Below, one piece after another: positions 1 to 37,929 of a stretch of 64,000 bases of DNA; position 1 is the stretch's first letter, and each line of letters begins with the position of its first letter. The notes under the pieces were generated by a model, which worked only from the letters and a program-made list of their open reading frames with translations, did not search any database and was not told where the DNA came from. The stretch is from the NCBI GenBank assembly GCA_943735955.1, contig OX030965.1, positions 2,901,201-2,965,200 of the forward strand, read 5' to 3'. This DNA comes from Piscicola geometra (lineage: Eukaryota; Annelida; Clitellata; Hirudinida; Piscicolidae). The position numbers and the translations under genes were made by a program.

Positions 1-2
1 TG

Positions 3-1400
3 AACGGCCGATATAACGGTTGTCAGGCTATTATCAGCAGTGAGCATCGGCTTGCATTGTTTTTCCACTGTTCTACACACTGTGCAAATCTTGTTGCCCC
101 GCACACAGCTGCCGCAAATCCCTTTGTGAGCAATACACTTCAGTTTGTCCAAGAGTTAGGTGCTTTTTACAATCGCTCAGGGAAGGTCAAGCAGCAGTTT
201 AGTGATGCTTTAGTATCTCTTATAAATGTCTTTCCTGACGAGCCAATGAATAAAAAGTATAGTATAAAACTTCTTTGTCTTACAAGATGGCTGACCAGAG
301 TATCTGCAGTGTCTTCTGTGCTTGAAAATTATGGAATAATACTTGTTAGCTTGGAATCATTAGCTTCTAATGGTACTGCTGATGAAACAGCTGTAAAGGC
401 TCGAGGCCATTTTTATCACCTTCAACAGGGCACTACTGCACTGGCCCTCAAGGTAGTTGTTTTAGTGTTTTCACTTCTGGAACAGTTAAACAAGTCGTTG
501 CAGTCAGCAAGTGCCACGGTCAGTGGAATGGTTGCAGCGACTGATTCAGTTGTGCAAGAACTGCGTCGCCTACGAGCATATGAACAGTTTAACGCCATTT
601 TCAGAGATGTCAACAGAATGGTTTTGGCATATGATCTCGAGCCGATTGCTGTACCTCGGGTGCGAAAGCCGCCCCAAAAGTATTGTGAGGTGAGCCCAGC
701 TTATGTAGCAGCAACACCCGAAGAGCATTATCGAGCAGCTTATTACGCTGTTATAGACATTGCAATCATGCAACTCACAGAAAGGTTCAATCGAGATTCT
801 CCTGGTTTGCGTTCATACTTGCAGCTGGAGACAATGTTGCTAACTGGTGAAGTGAACCATGATATTTGCAAGCAGTATCGTGAGTTAAATGAAACTGGTC
901 TTTGGTCACAGTTAACTATGACCAGAATGAACTTTAGCACAAACGCAAAAAATAATGCGAGCTATGATTACGGAAGTCAGACATATGTTCCTTAGGTTGA
1001 AAGATTGATCAGGTTAATGCTTGTGTGTCCAATAACGTCATGTACTGCAGAAAGATCTTTTAGTGCATTGCGGCGTCTTAAGACTTGGTTGCGTGCACCT
1101 TTGACACAGCCTCGCTTGAATTCACTGGCCGTTTGTCATGCACATCAGGATATACTTGACAGTCTGGATTTAAAAATGCTAGCAGAAGAATTTGCTAGTC
1201 GGTCAGACATTCGAAGGGGTCTTTTTGGAAATTGGAATGAACGAGTTTTGGGGAGAGAGAAGGAGGACAGACAGAGAGGGTATTTTATGTTATCTAAAAA
1301 TACAATGTGGGCCAAAATATGTCCTATTGTATATTTGTTTATAACTTTGGCAAATTTAAATCTATTTGTAATTTTTTTAAACTATTTGACTCAGAAATGA
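3..1400 (+). pseudogene. hAT-superfamily transposase, 5'-truncated by window edge, one in-frame stop
   Basis: The frame is open from base 3 to a TAG at 993-995 and continues in the same frame to 1400. The first part reads as the catalytic core of a hAT (ZMYM1/DUF4371-like) transposase: GRYNGCQAI then HCSTHCANLV near its start, and TRWLTR at the usual conserved tryptophan. After the stop comes the hAT C-terminal dimerisation domain, with TSCTAERSFSALRRLKTWLR and LAVCHAHQDI. Role in the family: cut-and-paste transposition by a DDE-type enzyme. The zinc-finger N-terminus would lie outside the window. A single nonsense codon in an otherwise intact frame suggests recent inactivation; readthrough or a sequencing error cannot be excluded. 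No terminal inverted repeat was found between 1400 and 2000. Confidence 0.8.
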
Positions 1401-3588
1401 ATAGAAAACAAGATGTTATATAATGTATTTGATGGTTTGATGGCTAGTTTTAATTGAATTTATATAGATGACAAATAATAAAAGATACTAAATCGCTATT
1501 GTTTTTCTTCATATCGCTCATAGTGGCAATAGAAAAGTATTTTTATTGAGTACCAAACTTTTTTTTCATGTTTGGCGATACAAATATTAGTAGTTGATAC
1601 AAAAAGAATTAGCAATAGAGCAAACAATACTAAATAGTATCGCTTGTACTCTTTTGGTCGATACCGGTTCTTTGATTCCAACCCTGGGGAAGACACCCTC
1701 CCCCCCCCTCCAAGATTTTCCGCCAATCGCCGCCCCTGTTAGTAGCCGATTTAATGTTTTTGTGTTTGAAAAAGCGATTATTTAATGCTAGCCTGAAAAT
1801 AAAAAATATATACCAATAACAATAACGAGAATCATCTTATTTCACAAATATTTGTGATGATATTTATAGGTATTATGAAGAATTATAAAAGATATTTATT
1901 GAGTCACAAAAGCTGCATCCTTGCTCATAAGCGAGTCGTGAAGTTCGTTCGGAAAACGCCGTGCTGAAAATATTCGTCGTTTTATTTTATAACCATCATC
2001 CTCATCACCATTATCATCACCATCACCATCATTATCATCAAAATCATCATCATTATCATCAACATCATCTCCATCACCATTCTCATCACCATCATCATCA
2101 TTATCAAACTAAGAAAATATGAACAACGTGAATAACAACGACTGAAGGCTTGCGTCCGAAGAGCGGCAAGGCGGCAGAGAAGCCGGCAGCAGCATCGAAG
2201 GATGACGTCATCAGGAAGTTCCACCTCCTCTCCCAACTGGAAGACACTGAGAACGAATGATCGAGTGTTTGTTGTTGTTGGGTCACCCAAATTCTTTGGT
2301 GGTGGTTCTATGGCGGTTTTGTGGTTCTATGGGGGTTATTTGGCGATACTCAGGTGGTTCTACTTTCTTGAAAACTTGCTGATTTGATTGCTGTCCTTAA
2401 TTCTTTTATTATTTTAAAATTAATTAAACGATTAGTTTTAATGAAATAAATTGAAAGCATTTTTGTCCCTTCTTAGATTGGTGTTTCCAATTTAAGTTAA
2501 TATAGTCTTGATTTCCGTTGCACCTTATGTCCGGGTTCATATCGACTCCGTCACTCGCGTCTATAAAATTTAATTTTTAAAGTTAAAATTCTTTCAATAA
2601 ATCCAAATTTAGGTTATAGTTTGTATGTAAATTAATTTTTAATACATTAATTTTGCATTTAGCTATTTTCAATTTTTCTTGTACCAGTTTTTCAATTAAA
2701 TCCGAAAAACTCATTAGGTCCGATATTCGGATATAACCAAGAGGCTAATCTAGTGACTGTGAACGTGGGGTGGAAGCTCAAGAGCCTTGAACTTGATGCA
2801 AGGTCAAATATTTAAAGACGATTTTATTTGAGTTCGAAAAAAGTGAAAGAGTAGCAAATAATAATTATTATCATGAAATTCTAAAGTTGAATAAGTTCAC
2901 TTTTTGGACATTTTATCCCAATGCCCTCTATTACTCATCACGCTACTTAAACTTCTCGCCAGTTACAAAATTATCTGATTAAAAATTATCTTGTAAAAAA
3001 GCTGTTCAAAATAAAGATATGCGATGTTTACAAGTAAACCTACGGTGAAAAAGCCTACAAGATAACTAAAGAAAACCTGGTTTGAAGGGATAAAAGTTAC
3101 AAGACATACTTATATATTTATAATAATATTTATATGCGCAAGAAAATTAAATGGCTTATTTATTTACATGCACATCCCTACCGCAAGTTACCATGACTAC
3201 CTACAAGCTTCAGTATGACTCTAACCACTGTAGCCAAGCATGAGAGCTAACAGATGAGGAAATATAATTTCAAATATTCACAGCCACTGCAACTACTACC
3301 ATCATCTCCTTTCCATTACTACACCTACCACAACAAACCCTCCTCTCAACTATTAAAACACCTTGAACCACATCACATCCACATCCACAACTACACAACA
3401 CCACACTACAACCACAACCACAACACAAGTACAACCCCAACCACACCACACTACAAGCACAACTGCCCCACCACACTCTTTACCCCAACCAAAACCACAC
3501 TTCTCACCCCAACCACACCACAAAGCCAACCACACACCAGAAACACAACCCCAACCCTGAAGTCTCACCAAAAGCACAACAACAACCC
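1401..3588. other. AT-rich spacer and 3' flank of the ABCC gene
   Basis: I see no gene in this stretch. It holds a (CAT/ATC)n run at about 1990-2105, one copy of a short dispersed motif (1940-1980), plain AT-rich DNA to about 3250, and CA-rich DNA at 3280-3590 that would be G/T-rich 3' UTR of the minus-strand ABCC gene. On the minus strand an AATAAA hexamer is at 3159-3164, about 425 nt past the ABCC stop, and is a candidate polyadenylation signal. Confidence 0.55.
1940..1980 (+). repeat. dispersed ~43-nt motif, copy A
   Basis: It shares GAAG-T/C-TCGTTCGG, then an ACGCC core, then an ending TCGTCGT with copies at 7567-7610 and 55259-55300. It is followed directly by T-rich DNA and a (CAT)n run. 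Copy A is the most diverged of the three. Confidence 0.5.
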
Positions 3589-30732
<27,144 letters not shown>

Positions 30733-31440
30733 CTGAAAGTTAAGCAGATTATTTTAAAAATTTATTATTTATTAGGTTGACCAATATTAAGGGTTTTATG
30801 AATTATTAACTTGAATAATTAATTTAATAAAGAAGTTATAAATAAAAAGAAGGAACCCAGAAGGCATTGTAAACGGTTTCATTTCCACAAAAAGCATTCC
30901 ACAAAATGACTTTATTCATTTTTTAGTATTAAAGTGCAGTTAGCTTAAGTCTCAAGTTTTAATAGTATATACTTTTTAAAATTTAAATAACTAATTAATT
31001 GTAATGGTAAACTCAGACTAGTTTTTACAACATTCAAAAATCTAAACGATTTTAGTGAAAAGTGAAAATATAATTAAAGATTTTTCAATTAATGAATCTC
31101 TTGCATAAAACAATTTTTTAATGCCATAAACTTTATGGCATAAAGTGACAAGCGTTCTCATTTAAACTGGCATAGATCAGCGATTCTTGGCTCAAGGTTT
31201 ACATTGTAAACTTACACAGAACTTATCTAATTGGTCATAGGACCCAATTAAAAGTTCAAATAACACAACAATTTGATTGAATTATTAATTTTTTGAAATA
31301 TTTCTTTTTTTTAAAATTAAATATATCATTTAATCTTTATTTTTTCTCCGCCTTACCTTAGTGCTATCAGCGCGTTGGAATAGGCTCTTACAGAGTAGAA
31401 ATTTTTTATTTTCATCTTGTTCCATTCATTTCTTCGCAAG
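30733..31440. other. AT-rich DNA upstream of ABCC exon 2; no feature recognised
   Basis: This should hold either the first ABCC intron or the 5' flank. I searched for a short minus-strand exon beginning with ATG and ending in phase 0 and found none I would defend. Confidence 0.4.
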
Positions 31441-32130
31441 CTACTAGTAAGTCATCAGTTCACCTACCTTGGTTCGATAATCACTGAATCACTAGTTGCA
31501 GAACTAAACCAGAAGATTGCAAAGCTTCGTCAGCTATTGCCAGACTATCACCAGGAATTTGGAACAACAAGATGCTGACAATAAAAACCAAGGCAGCTGT
31601 GTTCCAAGCACTCTCTTTCATGCCAGTGAATCTTGGACACTCTACGCATCCTAGGAAAAAAGACTGAGCGCTTTCTGCCCACGCTGTCTTCGACGCATGC
31701 TTGGAATCTCACGGAGAGACCACGTCACAATCAACGAAGTGTTGGCGAGGGCAGCCATCTCTAGCATGATCACTCTTCTCCGTCAAAGACGTATCCGATG
31801 GTTGGGACATGTACGTCAGATGGATGATGGCCGACTTCCCAAAGACGTGCTATTCGGTGAGCTTGCCTCAGGTTGGAGAGCAACTGGCAGGCCATACCTT
31901 CGCTACAAGGACGTCTGCAAGCACGATCTCAAGTCTACAGAGATCGACGTCAGCACCTGGGAATCGCTTGATCAAGGTAGAAGTAACTGTAGGAACGTTG
32001 TGCGTGTGGGACTAGAAGTGGAGAAGCAAAGATTTGCCAGAAAAGACAAGAGCAGCGACCAGCAGTCGAATCGAGGTTTGTGTGTTCAAGCTGAAGCGGA
32101 GACCTCCACTCTAGAGTGAACTTCTATGGC
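31440..32130 (+). pseudogene. Non-LTR (RTE/CR1-like) retrotransposon, reverse-transcriptase C-terminal region, degraded
   Basis: The 5' part reads QLTYLGSIIT and ELNQKIAKLRQ (typical of the segment after the RT thumb), broken by stops and frameshifts from 31570 to 31690. 31697-32119 is open and contains RQRRIRWLGHVRQMDDGRLP and ASGWRATGRPYLRYKDVCKHDLK, the very common C-terminal block of animal endonuclease-RT LINE proteins. No catalytic FADD box is present, so it is 5'-truncated. It lies antisense to the ABCC gene. Confidence 0.82.
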
Positions 32131-32890
32131 CACAGAAGACGCTGTACATGCTGAAGCAGATGCAAGTGCATTGTCTTCCAGACTGACAGACGCCAGCAAC
32201 AAGTTTCCTCGCTAGCTACCAGGCGATAGCAGGAATAGAACTCATGAAGTTCCGATTAAAGAGCCAGCCTTTCAACTATTTCACCATCACCATATTATCT
32301 TTATACTTACATCAAGAATAAGTTATAATTACTCAGAGTAAGAATTTGTTTGAAAATTATTGGATAAAACATATCAATTAATGAAGAGCACAATCATATC
32401 CAAACTAACAAAAGTATAGTCTACAGCTCCCATTTTAATTTAATCACGCTCTCTGTCGTGTAGTATGAAGGTAAGAGGTTAGGTATACAATCAAAATAGA
32501 TGTTAAAAAATAGGTCTTGCCAAATATAAACCTTGAGATGCATTGGTCTGGTTGTTGGTCAGTAAATGAACTTGCGCCTATGGATTTGTTTGCAGGTGCA
32601 TGAGTGGTTCGCTTGTCGAGTGTCGCAGCCCTCTGAACGCATGTGCACGGTGGTGAGGGGGTCAGTTTAGTCGCCGACCACCCGAACACAACACAGGTTG
32701 TACTAGCTTCGTGGTAGTAGGGGCAGGTACTTGACAGAACCTGAACTGACCACCATTGGCGTATTTTGTCCATGATTCATAATCAACTTGAAGATCTGCT
32801 CGCTCTTACTCCATTAAAATAAAATATAATCCAATTTTTGGAAAGTGTGTGTGCGTGTGTATATGTGTGTGTGTGTATGTGTGTGTGTTT
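32131..32890. other. Spacer; no gene recognised
   Basis: Unremarkable DNA followed by a GTGTGTGCGTGTGTATATG microsatellite at about 32845-32890. A 109-codon minus-strand frame at 32444-32773 has no recognisable homology and is not called. Confidence 0.4.
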
Positions 32891-34528
32891 CAGGGGCGGT
32901 GATCTGCTTCAAATCTTGGGGGGGTCCAAACAATTAAAGTGGACCCCTTCACTACCAAAAAGTAGAAGGTCCGGACCCCCCAGGATCGTTCTTTTGCTGG
33001 TAGTAAACTATTGATCATAACAACAGTCTTTTCATCAGCACAAGCTTATTAATGAAATAATGGATTACTCAAATTCTGACTTTTTCAAAGTTCATTTAGA
33101 TTTATTTTCTTCTTCAAAAGTAGTGTTTCAAGCAATACAACCACTAACTCAGTGAAACTCATTGATTGTATTTCGTTTGAACAATGTAAAGATAAGTTTT
33201 TTATCACATTTTATCATAAAGATGCTGCTTTTTACTCTTTTTTGTTAATTCAGTAAAATGTACTATGAAGAAAAACATATAAAACGTTTATTAAAGATTC
33301 AAATAATCCATTTTTTACAAATGATTGTTTAACAGGGTTGTCCAAGTTGGCACCTCTTCACCAGTCTCCCATCGATGAGCTTCATTGAGGCACACTGAAA
33401 GAGCCCTTTGTCACGTGCAACTGTTTTCGTGAACGAACGTCTTTTTTCCATCTTTGCGGTTTTTAATGCAGTTGAAGTTGCTGTAAAAGGCGAACACCTG
33501 GTATGGAATGGTATATGGGGCAGAAAATATCTATATTTATAATATTAATTTTTACAATTAAATATTTTTCATAAAAGTATCACATAATATAAAATTCAAA
33601 ACAAAAACAAACGAAATCATTTCTAAAAGGGAAGTATTTTTTAACAAAACGAGAATCAATAGATTTGTGTTTGACTTTGAAGCTGGGCTCAAAAAGGCAG
33701 TGGACAGGTTCTACAAAAACCAAAAAAAAAAAAAAAGAAAGAAGAAAGCAAATGTGGAATAGGCCTGTCTTATAACCACCTGAAGGAAGAAAAAGAAAAG
33801 AATTAAAAAAAGACAACAGATTATACAGGTCCACAAATGCCAGAAGAAATGAGGAAGAAGCTCACTAGGAGACTAAAAGAAAAAGTTTCAATTCTGGACT
33901 TTGCCCTCTTTCTCGGAGTTCATCGAGAGAAGAGCGGATTTGGTTTGCAGGGAGAAGACAAAGAGCGAATATTTCACGTAATAGAAAGTAGGTGTCAGTT
34001 CCAAGAGGATGGGAAGAAGAGAGTCCAAACCCTTGCTCGCTTCTCCAAAAGGTCTGGCAAAGATGGAAAGCACAACCTTCATAGTGGACGCCAGGAAAGA
34101 CCTGTCGCAAAGCCACCCAGAGTCCAGCCTCAAAGTCAAGAACCAAAGTATTCACTCTCATTCCGTTCAACAAACATCCTACATTTGAAAACAATGATTT
34201 AAAGAAGAAATAAGTTTTTCTTACCGTCATTAGTCATGTGACTTGTGCCTTCATCAAAACGAAGTACAACGGAAGCTGCCTCACGTTGTCTCCGAACCTA
34301 AATAGGTGTGCAGGGTGCATTTTACCAACATTTTTAATCAATAAAATGTTTTTAAATAAAACAAATCTTGTTTAGTTCAAGTTGTGCCACCCTAGCCTCA
34401 TACTTGATGAAGGCGAGGATGGAGAGCAGCTGGGAGATTGCTTTCTCACCAGCTTGAAGGCACCAGGTTTTCAATAGTTTGGTTTTAGACAGGCATCATT
34501 ATAGCCATACCTACTCACAATGTATTGC

Positions 34529-34576
<48 letters not shown>

Positions 34577-34729
34577 TAAACTATCTTTTTTATCCCATGC
34601 TCGTATCAAACAATGAATTTATAAAAATTTATCGAAATAAATGTGGGGGTCCACATTGAGGCAGACGCTCTCACTACCAAAAAGTGGAAGGGTCTTGACC
34701 CCAAGACTCCCCCAGGATCGCCGCCCATG
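32891..34729. mobile_element. DNA transposon-like element with CAGGGGCGG-type termini, enclosing a MULE fragment
   Basis: The left end CAGGGGCGGTGATC (32891-32904) matches the reverse complement of the right end (34716-34729) at 12 of 14 positions. Both ends also share, in direct orientation, a subterminal block with GGGGGTCCA and CACTACCAAAAAGTRGAAGG, and each end is itself partly palindromic (GGGGGTCC...GGACCCCC). A possible 8-bp target duplication (gtgtgttt / gtgtgtct, one mismatch) sits in a GT repeat and is weak evidence. The interior holds a minus-strand MULE transposase fragment and an (AAT)n run at 34536-34575. Confidence 0.55.
33580..34320 (-). pseudogene. MULE (Mutator-like) transposase domain fragment
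   Basis: The minus-strand frame 33865-34230 contains VLDFEAGLWVALRQVFPGVH followed by GCAFHLCQTFWR, the conserved second-Asp and C..H block of the MULE DDE transposase domain. Just upstream (34256-34320) lies a piece reading LPLYFVLMKAQ, matching the preceding strand (P-L-Y/V-...-L-M-K). Downstream, 33580-33834 is open but only weakly similar. Frames are broken by stops and it is very AT-rich, so it is a relic. Confidence 0.68.
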
Positions 34730-34776
34730 GTGTGTCTGTGTGTGATGTCTTTATAATTATTCTCATCAATAGCGTT

Positions 34777-34908
34777 TGTTACGACTAAGATTTTAGGAAA
34801 CACGAGAGAGAGTTTATTTACACGATAACGACTTTATATAGGGTGCGAAGGACAAGGGTCGCCTAGGAGTGGTTGTGTGTACATATCGTACACAATGTGG
34901 CCGCTACA
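34777..34908 (-). repeat. 3' LTR of the element
   Basis: On the plus strand it starts TGTTACGACTAAGA and ends GGCCGCTACA. It is nearly identical to 37796-37925, differing mainly around GTGCGAAGG versus GTCCTAGGG and one GT dinucleotide. Confidence 0.93.
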
Positions 34909-34922
34909 ATACTCCCCCACCA
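34909..34922 (-). other. Polypurine tract of the LTR element
   Basis: On the minus strand, GGTGGGGGAGTAT directly precedes the 3' LTR; this is where plus-strand DNA synthesis would be primed. Confidence 0.7.
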
Positions 34923-34989
34923 GAGAGTACTGGCGAACGAAGAAGCAAACAAAATATTGTCAAGTTGTGAATTTTGTTGGTGCAATAGT

Positions 34990-35778
34990 TGTTGTTTCAG
35001 TAGTGCATGTTGCAGTGGTGCATGTTGCAGTAGTGCATGTTGCAGTAGTGCATGTTGCAGTGGTGCATGTTGCAGTGGTGCATGTTGCAGTGGTGCATGT
35101 TGCAGTGGTGCATGTTGCAGTGGTGCATGTTGCAGTAGTGCATGTTGCAGTGGTGCATGTTGCAGTGGTGCATGTTGCAGTGGTGCATGTTGCAGTGGTG
35201 CATGTTGCAGTAGTGCATGTTGCAGTAGTGCATGTTGCAGTGGTGCATGTTGCAGTAGTGCATGTTGCAGTAGTGCATGTTGCAGTGGTGCATGTTGCAG
35301 TAGTGCATGTTGCAGTGGTGCATGTTGCAGTGGTGCATGTTGCAGTAGTGCATGTTGCAGTAGTGCATGTTGCAGTGGTGCATGTTGCAGTGGTGCATGT
35401 TGCAGTAGTGCATGTTGCAGTAGTGCATGTTGCAGTGGTGCATGTTGCAGTAGTGCATGTTGCAGTAGTGCATGTTGCAGTGGTGCATGTTGCAGTAGTG
35501 CATGTTGCAGTGGTGCATGTTGCAGTGGTGCATGTTGCAGTAGTGCATGTTGCAGTAGTGCATGTTGCAGTAGTGCATGTTGCAGTGGTGCATGTTGCAG
35601 TAGTGCATGTTGCAGTGGTGCATGTTGCAGTAGTGCATGTTGCAGTAGTGCATGTTGCAGTGGTGCATGTTGCAGTAGTGCATGTTGCAGTGGTGCATGT
35701 TGCAGTGGTGCATGTTGCAGTGGTGCATGTTGCAGTGGTGCATGTTGCAGTGGTGCATGTTGCAGTGGTGCATGTCGC
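34990..35778. repeat. 15-bp minisatellite (TGTTGCAGTRGTGCA)n inside the LTR element
   Basis: About 52 copies differing only by A/G at one position (agtaGTG versus agtgGTG). Because 15 is a multiple of 3 and the unit has no stop in most frames, both strands show long five-residue-periodic open frames (SSACC/SGACC, VHVAV, CNMHH, TATCT). Coding is not supported by anything else. Confidence 0.96.
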
Positions 35779-35916
35779 AGCCCTTTGTGAACTCAAAGAA
35801 TCAAGTGATGACGCAAGATAAAACGAAGCTGACGACGGAGAAATTCTGAAAATGATGATGAAGACTTAGTTAGAACGATTGGTTGATGGGCGGTTGATAG
35901 ACAAGGCGTCAATGAG

Positions 35917-37023
35917 TCACGTTGTGTAATCTGCCAAATTCTTTGGCCAATGCACCCTTCTGCCGGACCTAGTGTGGATTGGAGGTGGCTGTTGAGTATT
36001 CGATGAGTTGGTAGTCGTTGTTGTTGTTGGCGGATTTGGAGTGAGGTTGTTGTTGTTGTTGTTGTTGTGGTCGATGCCATCTTTGTTGCTCCACTCACCA
36101 ACAGTGAAGTTGTACATGAATGCTTTTACATCTGAGAAGTCTGACGTATTGGCTATGGAAAAGTCTGTAGAAGACTTGTTGTTTTCTGGTGCATTGATGG
36201 ATGATGCATGCATGAATGCATTCTCAGTTGGGTGGTGATGATAATGATGAGCAGATTGGCTGGTGAGGTTTGAGGCGGAAATGCTTGTTTTGTTGAATCT
36301 TGTCAGCTTGTCTGACACCACGGCTGTCTGCTGAGACTTAGGTAGCGCCTTCTTTTTCGTCTTCGACTTTACAACAGCTGGAGCCGACGACGTTGCTGCC
36401 ACGACAGAAACCTGGTGGTGATGATGATGATTCTGGGAAGAAATTCCCGCGCTTTTTCTTATCGCTTGCTTCAGTTGGCTCTTCTTGACGCCTTCTTTGT
36501 GTTGCGCCGCTTTAATTTTGATTTTCATGGTTCGACGTGACGTCACTTCTTGGAATCCTTCGTTCTTATCGAAGAGGAATGATGGATCGTCGATGCTTAC
36601 CTCTGACACGTTGTCCACCAGGCGTTGGCGAGACATGTCCACTCCCAGACTGAAATGAGACAGAAAATCCGCTCCGATGATGGGTTTCTTGACGTCGGCT
36701 ACGCGAAAAACCCAAGGAAATTGCCTGCGTAAACCGAGGTTGACCATCAGGGATTTCTGTCCATAAGTTTTGATGATGGAGTTGTTGGCTGCATGAAGCG
36801 TGAACGATGATGGGGTGGGAGAATGATTGACTGGTGGAGGAATGACGCTTACTTCTGCACCAGTGTCGATTAGGAACGTGAGGTTGTTGCATGCGTCTCT
36901 TATAAATAATAGACGACTCTTATTTTGTTGGCCGTGGACAGATGTCGCTCCTACTGTCCGGCCCTGCCTTTCAAAATGAGCGAAAATTGCATGGTGGTGT
37001 GCATTTTCGTGCCTGTTTCCCAA
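35917..37023 (-). CDS. Retroviral-type aspartic protease joined to a Pol C-terminal remnant
   Basis: 368-codon frame. The N-terminal third has the protease active site FLIDTGAEVSVIP and the flap/second-loop region KKPIIGADFLSHFSL, as in Ty3/gypsy K02A2.6-like elements. It then runs through low-complexity sequence (HHHHH, Ser/Asn-rich, seven-Asn) and ends with HTRSGRRVHWPKNLADY, the kind of sequence found at the very end of gypsy Pol. RT, RNase H and integrase are missing between them, which I read as an internal deletion or recombination. It overlaps the gag end in another frame, as usual. Confidence 0.8.
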   Translation of the reverse strand: MGNRHENAHHHAIFAHFERQGRTVGATSVHGQQNKSRLLFIRDACNNLTFLIDTGAEVSVIPPPVNHSPTPSSFTLHAANNSIIKTYGQKSLMVNLGLRRQFPWVFRVADVKKPIIGADFLSHFSLGVDMSRQRLVDNVSEVSIDDPSFLFDKNEGFQEVTSRRTMKIKIKAAQHKEGVKKSQLKQAIRKSAGISSQNHHHHHQVSVVAATSSAPAVVKSKTKKKALPKSQQTAVVSDKLTRFNKTSISASNLTSQSAHHYHHHPTENAFMHASSINAPENNKSSTDFSIANTSDFSDVKAFMYNFTVGEWSNKDGIDHNNNNNNNLTPNPPTTTTTTNSSNTQQPPPIHTRSGRRVHWPKNLADYTT

Positions 37024-37777
37024 ACGTTTGATGGTACCAGCACATGCCTGCTGTGGTGTTCGGGCTTCTGGAACGAGGTGAATTGTGTCGACTGTTTGAA
37101 CGAATTCTTCCTCGTGGTTGATTCTGGTTAGCAGCTAAAGTGGCCATACTTGTGGTGATTTGTTGCAGCCACGTATGTATCTCCGGCATGGTTTGGGCTG
37201 AAGCTTGTGGAGTTGGCGTTGAGACTTGTGTGATGGTGGTTTGTTGAAGTTCCACCATCCTGTCTGCTTGTAACGCCAGTTCTGCTAGTGGGATGTTCAT
37301 TGAAGCCGCCAGGATTGGTTTAATCTGAGTGGGCATTTTGTCGAACCATAGCTGCTTTAAGATGGCTTCGTCCATTTGGTTGCTGCCCAGCAGGGTCTTC
37401 ATGTGGCGAAGCAGCTGGGAGGGTTGCCTGCCGTCTGGTTGCAGGTCGCCAAATAACGCTCTCAGCATGCTTGCCTCAGACTGGCAGCACCTGTAAAGAA
37501 TTGCCTTTTTCAGCGTCTCGTATGGCGACGACGACGGCACCTCCACGAGTAGGTCTTGAACCTGTTCGGCAACATGGAAAGGTATGTGCTCAACCACATA
37601 CGAGTACTTTGTAAGGCCTGCTGTCACTTTGCGCGTGTGGAATATTGCTTCCACGTGGCAGAATCAGAGTCTTGGGTTGGCTGTGAAAAAAACGGGTAAG
37701 CTAAGAGAGCTTACCTGTGGCGTCTGCTCTGCCCTTGTCTCCTCCTCTGACGTAACTTTAAAAAAAATATCTTCCAT
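36971..37777 (-). pseudogene. Gag of the LTR element, one in-frame stop
   Basis: A start codon at 37775-37777 begins a frame interrupted by TGA at 37664-37666, then open to 36971. It contains the gag capsid-like helices (VVEHIPFHVAEQVQDLL, DLQPDGRQPSQLLRHM) and a C-terminal zinc-knuckle-like CWYHQTFGKQARKCTPPC, the C-x2-H variant common in this clade. Role: particle assembly and RNA packaging. Confidence 0.85.
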
Positions 37778-37795
37778 CACGTCGGGGTCACCAAT
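37778..37795 (-). other. Primer-binding site of the LTR element
   Basis: The minus-strand sequence just inside the 5' LTR reads ATTGGTGACCCCGACGTG, beginning with the TGG expected for pairing with a tRNA 3' CCA end. The exact tRNA was not determined. Confidence 0.65.
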
Positions 37796-37925
37796 TGTTA
37801 CGACTAAGATTTTAGGAAACACGAGAGAGAGTTTATTTACACGATAACGACTTTATATAGGGTCCTAGGGACAAAGGTCGCCTAGGAGTGGTTGTGTACA
37901 TATCGTACACAATGTGGCCGCTACA
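37796..37925 (-). repeat. 5' LTR of the element
   Basis: TG...CA ended copy of the LTR; see the partner at 34777-34908. The near identity of the two copies implies a fairly recent insertion. Confidence 0.93.
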
Positions 37926-37929
37926 CGTT

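Larger units (their letters stand above)
34777..37925 (-). mobile_element. Ty3/gypsy-type LTR retrotransposon, non-autonomous (gag and protease only)
   Basis: Two LTRs of about 130 bp flank a 2.9-kb interior; the element reads on the minus strand. The 4-bp sequence CGTT occurs directly outside both ends (34773-34776 and 37926-37929), a target-site duplication. The interior has gag, an aspartic protease and a short peptide resembling the extreme end of Pol, but no reverse transcriptase, RNase H or integrase. A 15-bp minisatellite lies between the coding part and the 3' LTR. It would need proteins from an autonomous relative to move. Confidence 0.88.

Noticed and set aside
32444..32773. 109-codon minus-strand frame beginning MDKIRQWW
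   Set aside because: No recognisable domain, no splice or promoter evidence, and too short to call alone.
34873..35821. CCSSACCSGACC and VHVAVVHVAV proteins of about 300 residues
   Set aside because: Three-fold-divisible 15-bp minisatellite keeps every frame open; it lies in the LTR element without codon constraint.
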